From positions 1 to 42,076 of the forward strand of contig JAOPGA020001294.1 of the NCBI GenBank assembly GCA_026419775.2: DNA of 42,076 nt, written 5' to 3'. This document shows, piece after piece, positions 9,540 to 19,417 of this stretch. The translations under genes were made by a program, and so were the position numbers. Position 1 is the first letter of the stretch, and each line of letters opens with the position of its first letter. The DNA is from Acrasis kona (Eukaryota > Heterolobosea > Eutetramitea > Acrasida > Acrasidae). The notes under the pieces were generated by a model. It was not told the origin of the DNA, did no database searches, and saw nothing but the letters and a program-made list of their open reading frames with translations.

Positions 9540-10667
9540 ATGGCATCAGTACTACACTACGCAGAAGGAAAGGTTAATGAGTTAGTAGACTCTGTTAAGA
9601 GGCACAAGGCTGGAGAAGGTGAACGTCTAGTCACAGGAATGGCTCCATATGGAGTAGGCCAACCATTGAAGGAGTACTCCTATGTTTCACCCAAATTAAA
9701 AGAAGACGAAGTGGAGATCAAGGTCATGTATTGCGGTCTTTGCCATTCAGATCTAATGATGTGGAGAAACGAGACCATGAACTCCGTCTATCCATTCATC
9801 CCTGGACACGAAGCAATTGGAAGGATCACCCAAATCGGAGACAAGGTTGATGCATCCAAATTCCCAACCGGTAGAACAGTTGGTGTTGGTTGGATGAGAA
9901 CAGCCTGCCATGAGTGCGGTTTCTGTACAAGCGACATGGACAATGTGTGCGACAAGGGAGTTGGTACCATTGAGAATGGAAATAATGGTGGCTTTGCCGA
10001 TTACATCCGCATCGACTCCAAATGGGTGTTCCCCATCCCTGAAGAGCTCAACCCTGCAACATGCGGTCCACTCTTGTGCGCAGGCATCACTGTATTTTCT
10101 CCACTAAAGAGATTCGGTGCTCTCAGAGGTGGCAAAAAGATTGGATTGTTGGGATTGGGAGGTCTTGGACATTTGGCCGTCAAGATGGCAAAGGCCATGG
10201 GCAATTACGTTGTCGTATTCTCGCACAGCGAAGACAAGGAAGAGGATGCCAAAGCATTTGGAGCTGATGCGTACGTCAATTACGAAAGCACCGCCTCACC
10301 AGTAGGATTGGATGATTATAATCAAAAGTTGGATTTTGTATTGTGCACACAGTACAGTCAATTGAACTGGTTGAGCTTTATGGAGGTTTTGAAACCACGT
10401 GGAACATGGGTGTTGTTGGGAGTGATTCCAAGTGTCGTGGTGCCCATGCCAATGACATCATTGTTGCTCAAGGAGAGAACTTTAACGTCTAGTAAAGTAG
10501 GTTCAAGTAATGACCATGAGGAGATGCTAAACTTTTGTGCTCAACATCGAATCGAACCAGACATTGAACACACGTACAAGTTGGAGGAGTTGCAACAAGC
10601 ATTTGACGACTTTGATAAGAAGGGATTCAAGTATAGAGCAGTCATTTCTGTTGATCCTCAACTATAA
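9540..10667 (+). CDS. Zinc-dependent alcohol dehydrogenase, cinnamyl-alcohol dehydrogenase type
   Basis: NADP(H)-dependent reduction of aldehydes to alcohols, in the medium-chain dehydrogenase/reductase superfamily. The 375-residue protein has the catalytic zinc motif CGLCHSDL (ligand Cys ~68) with GHE (His 90, Glu 91). Structural-zinc cysteines are C123, C126, C129 and C137 (C-x2-C-x2-C-x7-C). The Rossmann motif is GLGGLGHLAVKMAKAMG. These match plant CAD and the fungal/bacterial YahK/ADH6 group. An N-terminal ~30-residue extension precedes the usual start and is hydrophilic, not a clear targeting peptide. The physiological substrate cannot be inferred. Confidence 0.93.
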   Translation: MASVLHYAEGKVNELVDSVKRHKAGEGERLVTGMAPYGVGQPLKEYSYVSPKLKEDEVEIKVMYCGLCHSDLMMWRNETMNSVYPFIPGHEAIGRITQIGDKVDASKFPTGRTVGVGWMRTACHECGFCTSDMDNVCDKGVGTIENGNNGGFADYIRIDSKWVFPIPEELNPATCGPLLCAGITVFSPLKRFGALRGGKKIGLLGLGGLGHLAVKMAKAMGNYVVVFSHSEDKEEDAKAFGADAYVNYESTASPVGLDDYNQKLDFVLCTQYSQLNWLSFMEVLKPRGTWVLLGVIPSVVVPMPMTSLLLKERTLTSSKVGSSNDHEEMLNFCAQHRIEPDIEHTYKLEELQQAFDDFDKKGFKYRAVISVDPQL

Positions 10668-10719
10668 ATTAAACAATTATTTATTCCTGAGTTTGATGTA
10701 TACTTTTCAAAATGCTTGT

Positions 10720-11466
10720 TTACTTGGTTTTATTGTAGTCGGCTGCCAATCTTTTTACAATATCGGTAGCCTTCTCGTCTGGGTATTCTTCCTTGACCTC
10801 GTGGAAATGATCTTTGATGTACTGTGTGTAGGCAGTCAATTTAACAGTTGACTTCTTATTATTCTCCTTGTATGTCGCTCTCTCCTTTTCGTACCTCTCC
10901 TTGTCTTGTAAAGAAGCGTCGACAAATTCCTTCTTTTCGGCTTCGGGCAACGAGTTGAACGTATCATAGTTGTACTTGCCAAGTTCAGCAAAGGTGGGAG
11001 TCCTTCCAAGAGATTTGGCTAATTCTTGTTTGTTGTTGTTGTAGTGTTTCTTTGTGTAGTGCATAAGTGGTGCGGCACTTTTTTTTGGTCTTTCTGCCTT
11101 CTTCTTCTTTTCTTCGTCTTTTTTTTCTTTTGCCCTCTTATCCTTTTGTTTTTCGGCTTCAATCTTCTTCTTCTTGGAAACTTTTTCTTTGTACTCGTTG
11201 TTCCTGTTCTTGTTTTCTTGCATCGCATCAGCTATACGTTTTCTGGCAGACACAACCCTTTCTTGAGCAGCATCAATCATTTTCTGAGATCCCTTTTTCT
11301 TCTTTAGTTCAGACAAAGCCTTTGATTTCACGTTCCTCTGTTCCACCAACTTTTTAATGTCCAAGAGAGCAGGCTTTCTTGGCACAGGCTTGGCTACCGC
11401 TGTAGAGTAGAAAAGAGAACGGGTGAGAAGAACACGGGGGAAAATTAGTCTAGTAGTTCCAAGCAT
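10720..11466 (-). CDS. Mitochondrial HMG-box protein (TFAM/Abf2-like)
   Basis: The N-terminus (MLGTTRLIFPRVLLTRSLFYST) is Arg/Ser/hydrophobic with no acids, a typical mitochondrial presequence. A very Lys-rich, probably helical stretch (about residues 40-130) is followed by an HMG box (about 131-205, with APLMHYTKKHY...FNSLPEAEKKEFVDASLQDKERYEKE broken here for length). A second, shorter HMG-like segment (LTAYTQYIKDHF...YPDEKATDIVKRLAADY) ends the 248-residue protein. A role in packaging or transcribing mitochondrial DNA is inferred by analogy with Abf2/TFAM. It converges on the dehydrogenase gene with 52 bp between stops. Confidence 0.75.
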   Translation of the reverse strand: MLGTTRLIFPRVLLTRSLFYSTAVAKPVPRKPALLDIKKLVEQRNVKSKALSELKKKKGSQKMIDAAQERVVSARKRIADAMQENKNRNNEYKEKVSKKKKIEAEKQKDKRAKEKKDEEKKKKAERPKKSAAPLMHYTKKHYNNNKQELAKSLGRTPTFAELGKYNYDTFNSLPEAEKKEFVDASLQDKERYEKERATYKENNKKSTVKLTAYTQYIKDHFHEVKEEYPDEKATDIVKRLAADYNKTK

Positions 11467-11630
11467 TATTCTTTCTTAACTTCTGAAAATGAAAATGTTG
11501 TAAAACAATGATAGAGAAATGTTATTGTAACTCATTAACTGATTACAACAGCGATGGAAGCACAAAAATATTTAGAACATTCCATTTGAACCCTCTTTAA
11601 AGAACACAACCCTGTTTGGAATAATCACAC

Positions 11631-12206
11631 ATGACAGCACAAGAAAACGACAACACACCATTATTGCAAGGCGAACCAAACTCAACCACACAGGTTGTTT
11701 CACCACAAACCGAGTACGTAGCCGCTCCCCAGGCTTATCAAAATGCTCAAGAACATCAACCATACAACCCACAACCCCAACCTGCATTCGCAAACCCTGC
11801 TCCGCTATCAGGTTTTAGCGTAGAGTACATTCAACCGCAAGGAGCAAGCCCAATTCTTGCCGCCTTACTAAGCTTTTTCGTGTTGCCAGGCGTTGGTCAC
11901 GTATATGCTGGTCAGCATAACAAGGGGTTGAGTATTATTATAATGTACCTTATTCTCTCCTTCTCTGTTGTTCTGCTGTGCCTGTTACTGATTGGATACT
12001 GCCTATTGCCACTGCTTTTCGTTTACAACATATTCATTGCTTTGGATGTCTTAAACATTGCAAACAGATTGGAGAGAGGTATTCCCGTCAAAGATGGAGA
12101 ATGCACAAACACGATAGCCACTGTGGGTTTGGGCATGTTCAGCTTCATCAAGGGATCTGTTTTTGTCAACGAGGACCACCAGAGCAACGTTATTGCAGTG
12201 TGTTAA
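11631..12206 (+). CDS. TM2-like membrane protein
   Basis: The 191-residue protein has a Pro/Gln/Asn-rich cytosolic-type N-terminus (to about 70). It then has two hydrophobic segments, SPILAALLSFFVLPGVGHVY and the stretch from IIIMYLILSFSVVLLCLLLI through YNIFIALDVLNIANR. The G-x-G-H-x-Y-A-G turn between them is the hallmark of TM2-type small membrane proteins. Function is unknown. AATAAA follows the stop by about 6 bases, and the gene converges on the CEP120-like gene at a 53-bp gap. Confidence 0.7.
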   Translation: MTAQENDNTPLLQGEPNSTTQVVSPQTEYVAAPQAYQNAQEHQPYNPQPQPAFANPAPLSGFSVEYIQPQGASPILAALLSFFVLPGVGHVYAGQHNKGLSIIIMYLILSFSVVLLCLLLIGYCLLPLLFVYNIFIALDVLNIANRLERGIPVKDGECTNTIATVGLGMFSFIKGSVFVNEDHQSNVIAVC

Positions 12207-12259
12207 ACATGAATAAAACTACATTTAAATGTACAACAACTTTTAATAATTTACAAAAC

Positions 12260-15200
12260 TTATGAGAATACAAACGCGGGTGTCGCCGCGTTAGACCTAG
12301 TGTCAAAGCTGACATATGCGTTACTATTTGTAGCATTATTTGAAGATGGGAAGGGATTACTTTTTAAAACCTTAATATCCAACTCCGGTAACCAGTGTTC
12401 ATGTAGCGACGAAAGCACATCATTCTTCTTTTGCAATTCGTGGACGGTTCCAATCTTGACCACACTAATGTTCACCTTCATGCGGGCATGACTGACCTCC
12501 TTTTCTTTATTTTCGTCCTTGTCGTCGTCGTCGTCTCCATCCTCCTCCTCATCGCTATCCTCCTCCATGAATTTCGTATTGTCCACATCTTCTGATTTGA
12601 TCTTCTCCACAGGAATGTCCTGATCGGCAACGTAGGGAGTGCTCTTGAATACATTCCTCATGTCCATCGCCGCAACTCTTTCATCCTCCCTTACATATTT
12701 TGGAGTCAACACAATCTTGAAAACTCTTTCCTTATTGAAATAGGACAATAAACTATTTTCGGAACAACAAATATAAATATCTTGCTCAGCGTCAAACACA
12801 AGAGGACCACTTGAAAACAATTGAAAGCTCTCAAATTGAGATTTAACACAACCCAACAATTCAAAAGACATTAGCCAACTATCGTCGACGGTAGCGGATA
12901 ATTCATAAACAATAGGAACTCTTACATTAATGTGCCATATAATGTCGGTTGGTTTGAATGTGGGTTTTGGTTTCTTGACGGCAGCACCAACATCGTTATT
13001 CTTTAGCTCAAAGGCCTCGTTGGAATGAGATGAGGAATCAATGTGGAATTCTTCATCTTGCTTGGGCGACATTTCCTCCAAATCATATTCGTCATCGTAG
13101 GACAATTCATCCTCCATGGTGTCTTCGGGTATGTCATCTTCATCTACATCTTGAAGGAACGAATCAACAACATCACCGCGCACCACATCAGGAGACATTA
13201 CATTTCTCGCCCTATTGGTAGAAGATGAACTAGGACGAACGGGTGCTGCACTTCCCAATCGTTGTATGGGTCTGCTACTTCCCACTCTTTTATGAGTAGG
13301 AGCAGACATTGGTCTCTTGGGCGTCGTGGTTGACTGAATCGGATTGGTGGATGACGGCGTCGCTTGTTGCCATGAAGGTTTGGGCGATGCACTTCTAACG
13401 CTCTTTGATGATTGTGGTCTCGTGATATTAAACTGCATGCGATCGTATTGAATGTTCTTTTGTACGCTGCTTGCTCTTCTTCTCAATATCCTCGATGCAG
13501 ACATGGGCCTCGTAGATACATAGGCCTCGCTAGCAATCACCGCTGATTGCGGTCGATTCAAAGGTATCATGCTGCGATTCGAACCCACCACTGCAGCACT
13601 ATTAGGTCTACTCCTGACGCCAATCTGTTGTTGTTGTTGTTGTTGTTGTTGTCTAGAAGGAGAAGAAGAAGAAGAAGACACCAACGTAGGTCTAGATGAA
13701 GATCGATTCAAATTCTCCAATGGCAATTGAGTGGTGAGCCTTGGTATAATCTCCATCCACTCGTCAGGCAACGGATCAGCAGTAAAGAAATCCTCCGGTG
13801 GTATATAAATACCATTCCAAGGTACCAACCTTACATTCGAAGCGTCCATGCTTCTCATCTGAACGAATCCCAGCGTAGCTCTCAAACTACACAAACTCAA
13901 ATGACTACTGCTAAACAAGACCATGTAATCCAATTTATCGATCAATCCGCTAGCAAATTGCTTCAGCACTAACGTGGCATGACCGACGCATTGTTCTCCC
14001 AGATATAAATTCACGGTTACCTTCTTGTACTCTATGATCCACTTTCTAAATGCATCAACATCCGATGCAAATAAATAAAACACTCTTAGCTTACCAATGG
14101 GTAAGATGTTTCGTTGCGAATTTTCAATCTTGACGGGTATTATGGTATCTGTTCCGAATATGTTCATTCTAAGGGTGAGACGACCCGTGATATGTTCTGG
14201 AACGTTACGTAGTTCGTTTATATAGGTGATGAACCGAAACATGATTAGATTTTTAGGGATGCGATGATGAGATGACGATTTGTACGATTCGTCGTGATTG
14301 CGCGATAGCTGACTGGAGTGTATGGCTCTGTTGTTGACGTTTCCCACGCCAATCTTGACGCCGCTCATCTTGTGATGTAGCGTGCCGATGATGCTAGCGT
14401 TTTCGTTTTGTTTCTCGTTGACGGGTATGCCAATGGCCTTTGCGAATTCCACTTCTACTTTTGCTAACTTTTGTTCCTGCAGGTACATGTCGAAACAATT
14501 CTTGCACACCTTGTGCGATTGATACCACATGGAAGTATCGGTGACGCTCTTGAATTCTGGTCTCTCGAACCATGCCAACTTGACGGCCCTTCTCTTGAGG
14601 TGATTCTCAGTGGCATAGATCATTTTCAGAGACATGGTGTAGCTTAGTTCTTGTGGAGAATAGGCATTCAAACACATTTTACATTCTTTGAGCCTCATGT
14701 AATCAGTTTTGTTTCTCGTCCTCTTTCCATCGTCAGATGCACCGTCATCAAAGTCATCATCTGTTCTTGGTTTGTTGATCTTCTTGTTCATTTCCAGTTC
14801 GTTGATCTTTTGAACGGCGTCGTCTAGTATGCACGCCTTGACCTGTAGGAACTGATAGACTCCGTGTTCGTCTCTTATGAAATCGGCAACGAATTGAGTG
14901 AACAGGACCCTGGGTTTGAATGTATTTTGAATGTAGCGAACCAAATTACCGGTCACTGTTTCTAACCCACTGAGGGCACCTCCCGTTATTTTGTAAATGT
15001 TGAGGGAGTTGGGCGATTCGGTATCGGTCAGTAATCTCTTGACTGGTTCCTTTTCGGTGATGTCGGTGGTGCTTCTCTTGTTGCTGATCATGTAGCCGTA
15101 GCATGACTTGTTGCCGCCGTAAACTACTCTCGCGATGCATGCTTTGGGTCCTTTGCATTTGACGAATTGTTGAAAGACTGCTTGTCCCGGCGAAATGTTC

Positions 15201-15655
15201 TCCAGGACTGTTTTCAGTTGTTTTGCCGAAAGTAGGCTGGTGTGGTTGGAACAGATTTCTCCGTTGACTGGTTTCTTCATGACCACCACTGGTTCGTTGC
15301 TTCCTTCTCCTTCGTCTAGTGGAGCGTCCGTCAGTTTCTTCCATATCGTTCTCGTGGAAACATTGTCTACTCTAATGATGCATCCATCTTTTGACGTATA
15401 ATACATGATTGGATTCTCTTCCATTCCATAAATGACTGTACAGGGGATTTGTAATTTTAACCTTGATTTGGAGGCAGAGTTTGTGTCTTCTGCTCCGCTT
15501 GGAGGGCCTTGTCTTTGTACCATGTATTTGAAAAATGGAATGAGGGGTCGAAAGCTGGAACTGCTTTTTTGAATTTTTTGATATTCTTCTCCTGCAAATG
15601 TAACCCTTCTAATTTCCTCTTCTCTATTCTTCTTTTTTAACGTACGTTGGTTCAT
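12260..15655 (-). CDS. Large protein with CEP120-like C2 domains
   Basis: Intronless, 1131 residues. The N-terminal third is unrecognised. The middle carries two separated C-x2-C pairs (ECKMCLNAY at about 340, KVCKNCFDMY about 60 residues later) that may bind one zinc. Next comes a C2-like domain opening FRFITYINELRNVPEHITG, with NIFGTDTIIPVKI and LYLGEQCVGHATLVL. Its layout resembles the C2/DUF3668 domains of the centriolar protein CEP120. A disordered Ser/Arg/Pro-rich stretch with a short polyglutamine follows, then a second C2-like domain (HINVRVPIVYELSATVDDSW, then LLSYFNKERVFKIVLT). The C-terminus is very acidic. A centriole or ciliary role is inferred from this resemblance and from the TMEM17-like gene 450 bp away. 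Confidence in the ORF is high, in the family modest. Confidence 0.6.
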   Translation of the reverse strand: MNQRTLKKKNREEEIRRVTFAGEEYQKIQKSSSSFRPLIPFFKYMVQRQGPPSGAEDTNSASKSRLKLQIPCTVIYGMEENPIMYYTSKDGCIIRVDNVSTRTIWKKLTDAPLDEGEGSNEPVVVMKKPVNGEICSNHTSLLSAKQLKTVLENISPGQAVFQQFVKCKGPKACIARVVYGGNKSCYGYMISNKRSTTDITEKEPVKRLLTDTESPNSLNIYKITGGALSGLETVTGNLVRYIQNTFKPRVLFTQFVADFIRDEHGVYQFLQVKACILDDAVQKINELEMNKKINKPRTDDDFDDGASDDGKRTRNKTDYMRLKECKMCLNAYSPQELSYTMSLKMIYATENHLKRRAVKLAWFERPEFKSVTDTSMWYQSHKVCKNCFDMYLQEQKLAKVEVEFAKAIGIPVNEKQNENASIIGTLHHKMSGVKIGVGNVNNRAIHSSQLSRNHDESYKSSSHHRIPKNLIMFRFITYINELRNVPEHITGRLTLRMNIFGTDTIIPVKIENSQRNILPIGKLRVFYLFASDVDAFRKWIIEYKKVTVNLYLGEQCVGHATLVLKQFASGLIDKLDYMVLFSSSHLSLCSLRATLGFVQMRSMDASNVRLVPWNGIYIPPEDFFTADPLPDEWMEIIPRLTTQLPLENLNRSSSRPTLVSSSSSSPSRQQQQQQQQQIGVRSRPNSAAVVGSNRSMIPLNRPQSAVIASEAYVSTRPMSASRILRRRASSVQKNIQYDRMQFNITRPQSSKSVRSASPKPSWQQATPSSTNPIQSTTTPKRPMSAPTHKRVGSSRPIQRLGSAAPVRPSSSSTNRARNVMSPDVVRGDVVDSFLQDVDEDDIPEDTMEDELSYDDEYDLEEMSPKQDEEFHIDSSSHSNEAFELKNNDVGAAVKKPKPTFKPTDIIWHINVRVPIVYELSATVDDSWLMSFELLGCVKSQFESFQLFSSGPLVFDAEQDIYICCSENSLLSYFNKERVFKIVLTPKYVREDERVAAMDMRNVFKSTPYVADQDIPVEKIKSEDVDNTKFMEEDSDEEEDGDDDDDKDENKEKEVSHARMKVNISVVKIGTVHELQKKNDVLSSLHEHWLPELDIKVLKSNPFPSSNNATNSNAYVSFDTRSNAATPAFVFS

Positions 15656-15712
15656 TCTTTCTGCTGCTCCATCGTCATAGCTTCTACATTTGCTTAGTAA
15701 TTTGTTATTTAA

Positions 15713-15993
15713 TCATACGTACACTCCGGTTGGGACGTCCAAATCATAAATTTCATCGTCTATGTCATCGAATTTATCTATAACAACCATTTCAACCTAT
15801 AAAATGTTATAATTTCTCCAGCATTGTTCGATGAGCGTACTGGTTTTGTGAGTTTCGTTATCCTCTTCTCGGGGGCCTTTCTAGCTTTCTTTCTAACGGA
15901 TGAATCTGCAATCTTTGAAATCAAATACGCCGTCCGAGCCTTGTCCATTACAGGATCCGCCCTTCTAGTGGGAGGATCGCCATTACCACTCAT
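15713..15993 (-). CDS. Small two-exon protein, unknown
   Basis: Exons 15993-15841 and 15796-15713 join across a 44-nt GT-AG intron (15797-15840) at a codon boundary, giving 78 residues. The N-terminal half is very basic (Arg/Lys-rich, ADSSVRKKARKAPEKRITK). The second exon is acidic (VVIDKFDDIDDEIYDLD). No family is recognised. Without splicing, the second, clearly acidic frame would be lost, which supports the model. It lies 57 bp upstream of the CEP120-like gene on the same strand. Confidence 0.55.
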
Positions 15994-16103
15994 ATTGAAT
16001 GTTGGTTAGGTTTGAAGAAGAGCGGGATGAATTTGTAAGGGAAATAAAAACTGTCAACCGATTTATGAAGGACATATTTTATTGTTCGTTATCTCTCAGA
16101 GAC

Positions 16104-16773
16104 CTATTCGTTATCATCCGATTCAATCGTGAACTGCTGAACTTCATTACTGGCAGCAGTGCTGTCCTCTGATATATACATGACGCCATCTTCAAAATCG
16201 CCATCGCTCTTCAAACTACTAATGTGGATAAAATGCCTTATGGCGAGCAGTGTAATCAAGAATTCTAGTATAAAGAAAAGGGCTTGAATGGATCCAATCA
16301 CCATGTCAATGTTCATTCTTCTTGGTTGAAAAGGTATATAATAAGCAAATTGTAGTCCTTGTATAACGGTTAGTATTAAAAACCCGCACATTCTCTGAAA
16401 TCTCTCCTTTAAATTTCCTACTTGACCTACATAAAGTCTGAATGGTTCTAGTATTGTATATATCACGAATAATACAATAAATATAATAATCTGATAGTCT
16501 ACAATGGTGTAGTAGAATGCCTTTAATTGAGTATTATCATTGGATTAAAGCCCATACCTTGTGAAGAAATATACAAATGGTTATCAGCCACCAAACTAGA
16601 TTAAAATAAAAGTGATAGTATATTAGAATGGCTAGCGATAAATATGATTGTATTTCAACCACTATATATTATTTACTGTTAAAGAAGATTTAAAGCTAAT
16701 TACGTTTTTCGGGACGACTTTTTTGAATGACTTTCTGCTTGGATTTATCCTTTCCTGTCTTGGTTCCTGGCAT
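16104..16773 (-). CDS. TMEM17: TMEM17-like ciliary transition-zone membrane protein (three exons)
   Basis: Exons 16773-16704, 16661-16558 and 16520-16104 join across 42- and 37-nt introns to a 195-residue protein; human TMEM17 is about 198. The family signature is clear: an early pair of membrane helices (NLVWWLITICIFL), then IYTILEPFRLYVGQVGNLKE followed by FLILTVIQGLQ, then a fourth hydrophobic helix ending LLAIRHF. In animals TMEM17 belongs to the Tectonic/MKS complex that gates membrane proteins at the cilium base. The Lys-rich N-terminus and acidic C-terminus are predicted cytosolic. Presence of this gene argues for a ciliate or flagellate stage, or a recent ancestor with one. Confidence 0.8.
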
Positions 16774-16829
16774 GCACTTTTAGACAAACATTGTAAATAA
16801 ATTGTAATATTATTTATTACTCAACTACA

Positions 16830-18049
16830 TCAAAAATCCTCATCATCCTCCTGAAGTTCACTATCACACATTACCAACGAGATATCATAACCTCTAGAAT
16901 CAAAGAAATTAAAAATCTCATCCGCTCTCTCCTTACTACCTCTAAACAATCTTGCAATCATTCCACGCATCAGAAGTCCTCTGGCGAAGTCATAGCACAT
17001 ATTGTAAGGAAGATCAAGACACTTTGAAAGGTCAGTGGCATAAGTATTTAAGGAAATGTCGGAGCCAATAGTGAACAAGATGACTTCGAAATCACTTTTC
17101 GGACCACTAGGGGGAACGTTACGGACTGGCAAGATTGTATTATCAAAGTACTCCGAAAAGATCAGATCCATTGGGTTTTCGTCGGTTCGGCGCACAAGTA
17201 TTTCCACATCACCTTCAGCAAGTGTCCTAACAATCCTTTCAACATCCGAAAAGTCACTTGTCTTCTTCATCAAGCCGTGACCAGTGATGTGTGCTTTGTG
17301 TGTGATCTATTCATTGTTAAAAAAGTACGAGCGCATGATTAATCTTTACCTTATCTGCTGTTTGGTAGTCACAATGAAGTGCTTTTCTGATGAGCCTGAC
17401 AACTGTTGTTATATTCGTAGTGTCGTTGTTCTATTATAAAATGTAAATGTACTGTTAGAATGATCCAACTTACCAGTATGAATGCCTTGACCTCAACGGA
17501 ACCATCCATGATTTGCTTCAACTTTTCGAGTTGCTTGTCGTTGTTTTTGATATCAAATAAAATACGAACTGCACCATCTTTTTGCGGGGCTTCAATAGTT
17601 ATGTCGTCGAGCGCAAGATTTTGACATTGTTTTAGCTGTTTGCTGAGTGCGAGGTTGCGATAAAGTGGTTCCACCGCGACAAGTACTCCATCTTCTTTTG
17701 CTTCAATAATGAGTTCAACATTATCGGGAGGTATGATTTTCTTTGTGGCAATGTTTACCAAAAGTTGTGGCGTACAAAATGAATTTGGTAATAGTGTTAG
17801 ATTTGACGGCTTCTGCAGGAATCTATAAAAGTTCTTCCAATTGGAGGTTATAGGCGGATTTTGTTGTTCTGATAGCTTTGGCCATCCTAATGAGTTGAAT
17901 GTTAAATTCCTCCAGATCCTCTCCATGCGACAATATTCTAACCACTGCTTGCATACTAGCGATTGTATAACTCCGATATTATAAGCATCCAAAAATGATA
18001 AGCACTCAATTATAAGCTCTGGCACATCCACAACGTCTGAGAAGTTCAT
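16830..18049 (-). CDS. F-box protein with ClpS/L7-L12-like C-terminal domains (three exons)
   Basis: Exons 18049-17474, 17430-17350 and 17306-16830 join across two 43-nt introns into 377 residues. Residues ~5-50 form an F-box (VPELIIECLSFLDAYNIGVI, then VCKQWLEYCRMERIW), the Skp1-binding part of SCF ubiquitin ligases. From residue ~187 comes VKAFILNNDTTNITTVVRLI, then a helix and KITHKAHITGHG. This matches the ClpS adaptor layout: a strand, N-D loop, helices, then H-x2-G. In ClpS and the UBR1 N-domain the N-D and His residues hold the alpha-amino group of an N-degron; Asn/Asp and His are present here. A second, more L7/L12-like copy starts at ~292 (FEVILFTIGSDISL) and ends in RGYDISL. The tail is acidic. 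An SCF-type N-degron receptor is an inference. The alternative is an ordinary F-box protein whose ClpS fold has another ligand. Confidence 0.75.
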
Positions 18050-18135
18050 TCCTCTGATTCTTGTTGTAACATTACAAATTCAACATGAACCCAAAGACAA
18101 AGACTTTACATGTAACGAACAAAAAGCATTAATAT

Positions 18136-19182
18136 TTATTTAGGTATTGGTTGCTTAGTAGAACTCGGTGTTTTGTTTTTGAAGTATGGCCATCCATCTT
18201 CACTCCACAACACCTCATCAATCATCATGTAACGGCCTCTTTCTGTTCTGTCAGGAACATTCGGCCAAGCATGATACACCATTACGTATTTATTAGCTCT
18301 GGTTTTAACAACACTGCAATGACCTGGTCCCTTCCATACATCAGAAGAAACCATAATTGCAGTCTCCGACTTTTCGTAGCTTGAGAATGGATCTCTACTC
18401 CTGGCCACACCCACACGGTACCTTCCATCAGCCCAAATGTTTGCGGAATAAAAAATGTAATGGTATGGTGGTCGGTGTAAGTGCCAAGGGCCCTCTATAA
18501 TTGGACCCTCCCACTCCAAATCATTTGTTATTAAAAGCTTGGGTTCGTCTTCCTCCGAAATTAAAGTTCCATCAGGTGTCAACTTGACTGCTTTTATGTC
18601 CGTGTGAAGCCCTTTTGCATTACCCTCTACTTTCCAAACTAAATATGTTTCATTGTTTACTTTCATTATATTTGGATCGAGACTTCCAATGGTGACATTT
18701 TTTAAGAGGGGTCGTCCGATAGGGTCCTCGTACGGACCGTACCAGTTATCTGATACTGCAACGCCCAGGCACAACTTCCTTCCCTTGTCCATGGCAGTAA
18801 AGTACATGTGGTATTTGTTGGGTAGAATTTGATGAATTTCGGGAGCCCAATATGATTGAATGGACCATGATGGTTGTGATCCCTCTGGGAATGCAAATGA
18901 TTCAAATGTCCAGTTAGCAAGGTCCTACAAATGTTAAACTTGTTTGATGAGTGGGCTTGCCTTTGAAGAGTAGATGGGAAAATATCCTCCTTTTGGTCCA
19001 ATCCTTTTGCTTGTGGTCGTCACAGCTACAAACAAGTCGGATTTCTTGTCATAGAATACGCCTGGATCAGGGCAATCATGTTTTATTACAGCATTTTGAT
19101 AAGTGCCAGATGCTTCCGCGTGTATTGCAACAAACAATAATACCACGGTTAGGAACAAGTCTTTCATTTGATAATTTTTCAT
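18136..19182 (-). CDS. Secreted GH43 family glycosidase (two exons)
   Basis: Exons 19182-18961 and 18924-18136 join across a 36-nt GC-AG intron (18925-18960), turning YSSK directly into DLANWTFES, exactly the GH43 motif at that point. The 336-residue protein has a signal peptide (MKDLFLTVVLLFVAIHAEA from the second Met). The three catalytic carboxylates of the five-bladed propeller are all visible: base Asp in DCPDPGVFY (about 36-39), pKa-modulating Asp ~157 in SLDPNIM, and acid Glu ~218 in IIEGPW. The fold's WAPE motif is present (SYWAPEIHQI). GH43 enzymes act on arabinan, xylan or galactan side chains, so plant or algal wall debris is a likely substrate. The AATAAA signal overlaps the stop codon. 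Confidence 0.88.
18925..18960 (-). other. GC-AG intron in the GH43 gene
   Basis: Donor AAG|GCAAGC at 18960 and acceptor TTTGTAG at 18925. The GT-starting alternative in the same place would be only 15 nt, and would leave extra residues inside a conserved motif. Confidence 0.7.
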
Positions 19183-19417
19183 GATCTCGTGGAATATGAT
19201 CTAATTGATTCCGGGATTACCGGAAATTTATCGTCGATCACCACACAAGGACAGTCTGTTCTTTACTCCATCAGAATAGCGACTCAACCAAAGAAATTGG
19301 CGACCGTTTAAAATTGGGATAGGACGAAAACCACCTCGACTGTGAATTTAGATTAAATAAAAGAAAAGTTTGGAAGGACACAAAGTTCACTGACTAAATC
19401 TGATGTAGAGTAGCACA

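Noticed and set aside
11026-11357. Plus-strand hydrophobic ORFs that look like membrane proteins
   Set aside because: Complement of the Lys-rich part of the mitochondrial HMG-box gene, which has domain support.
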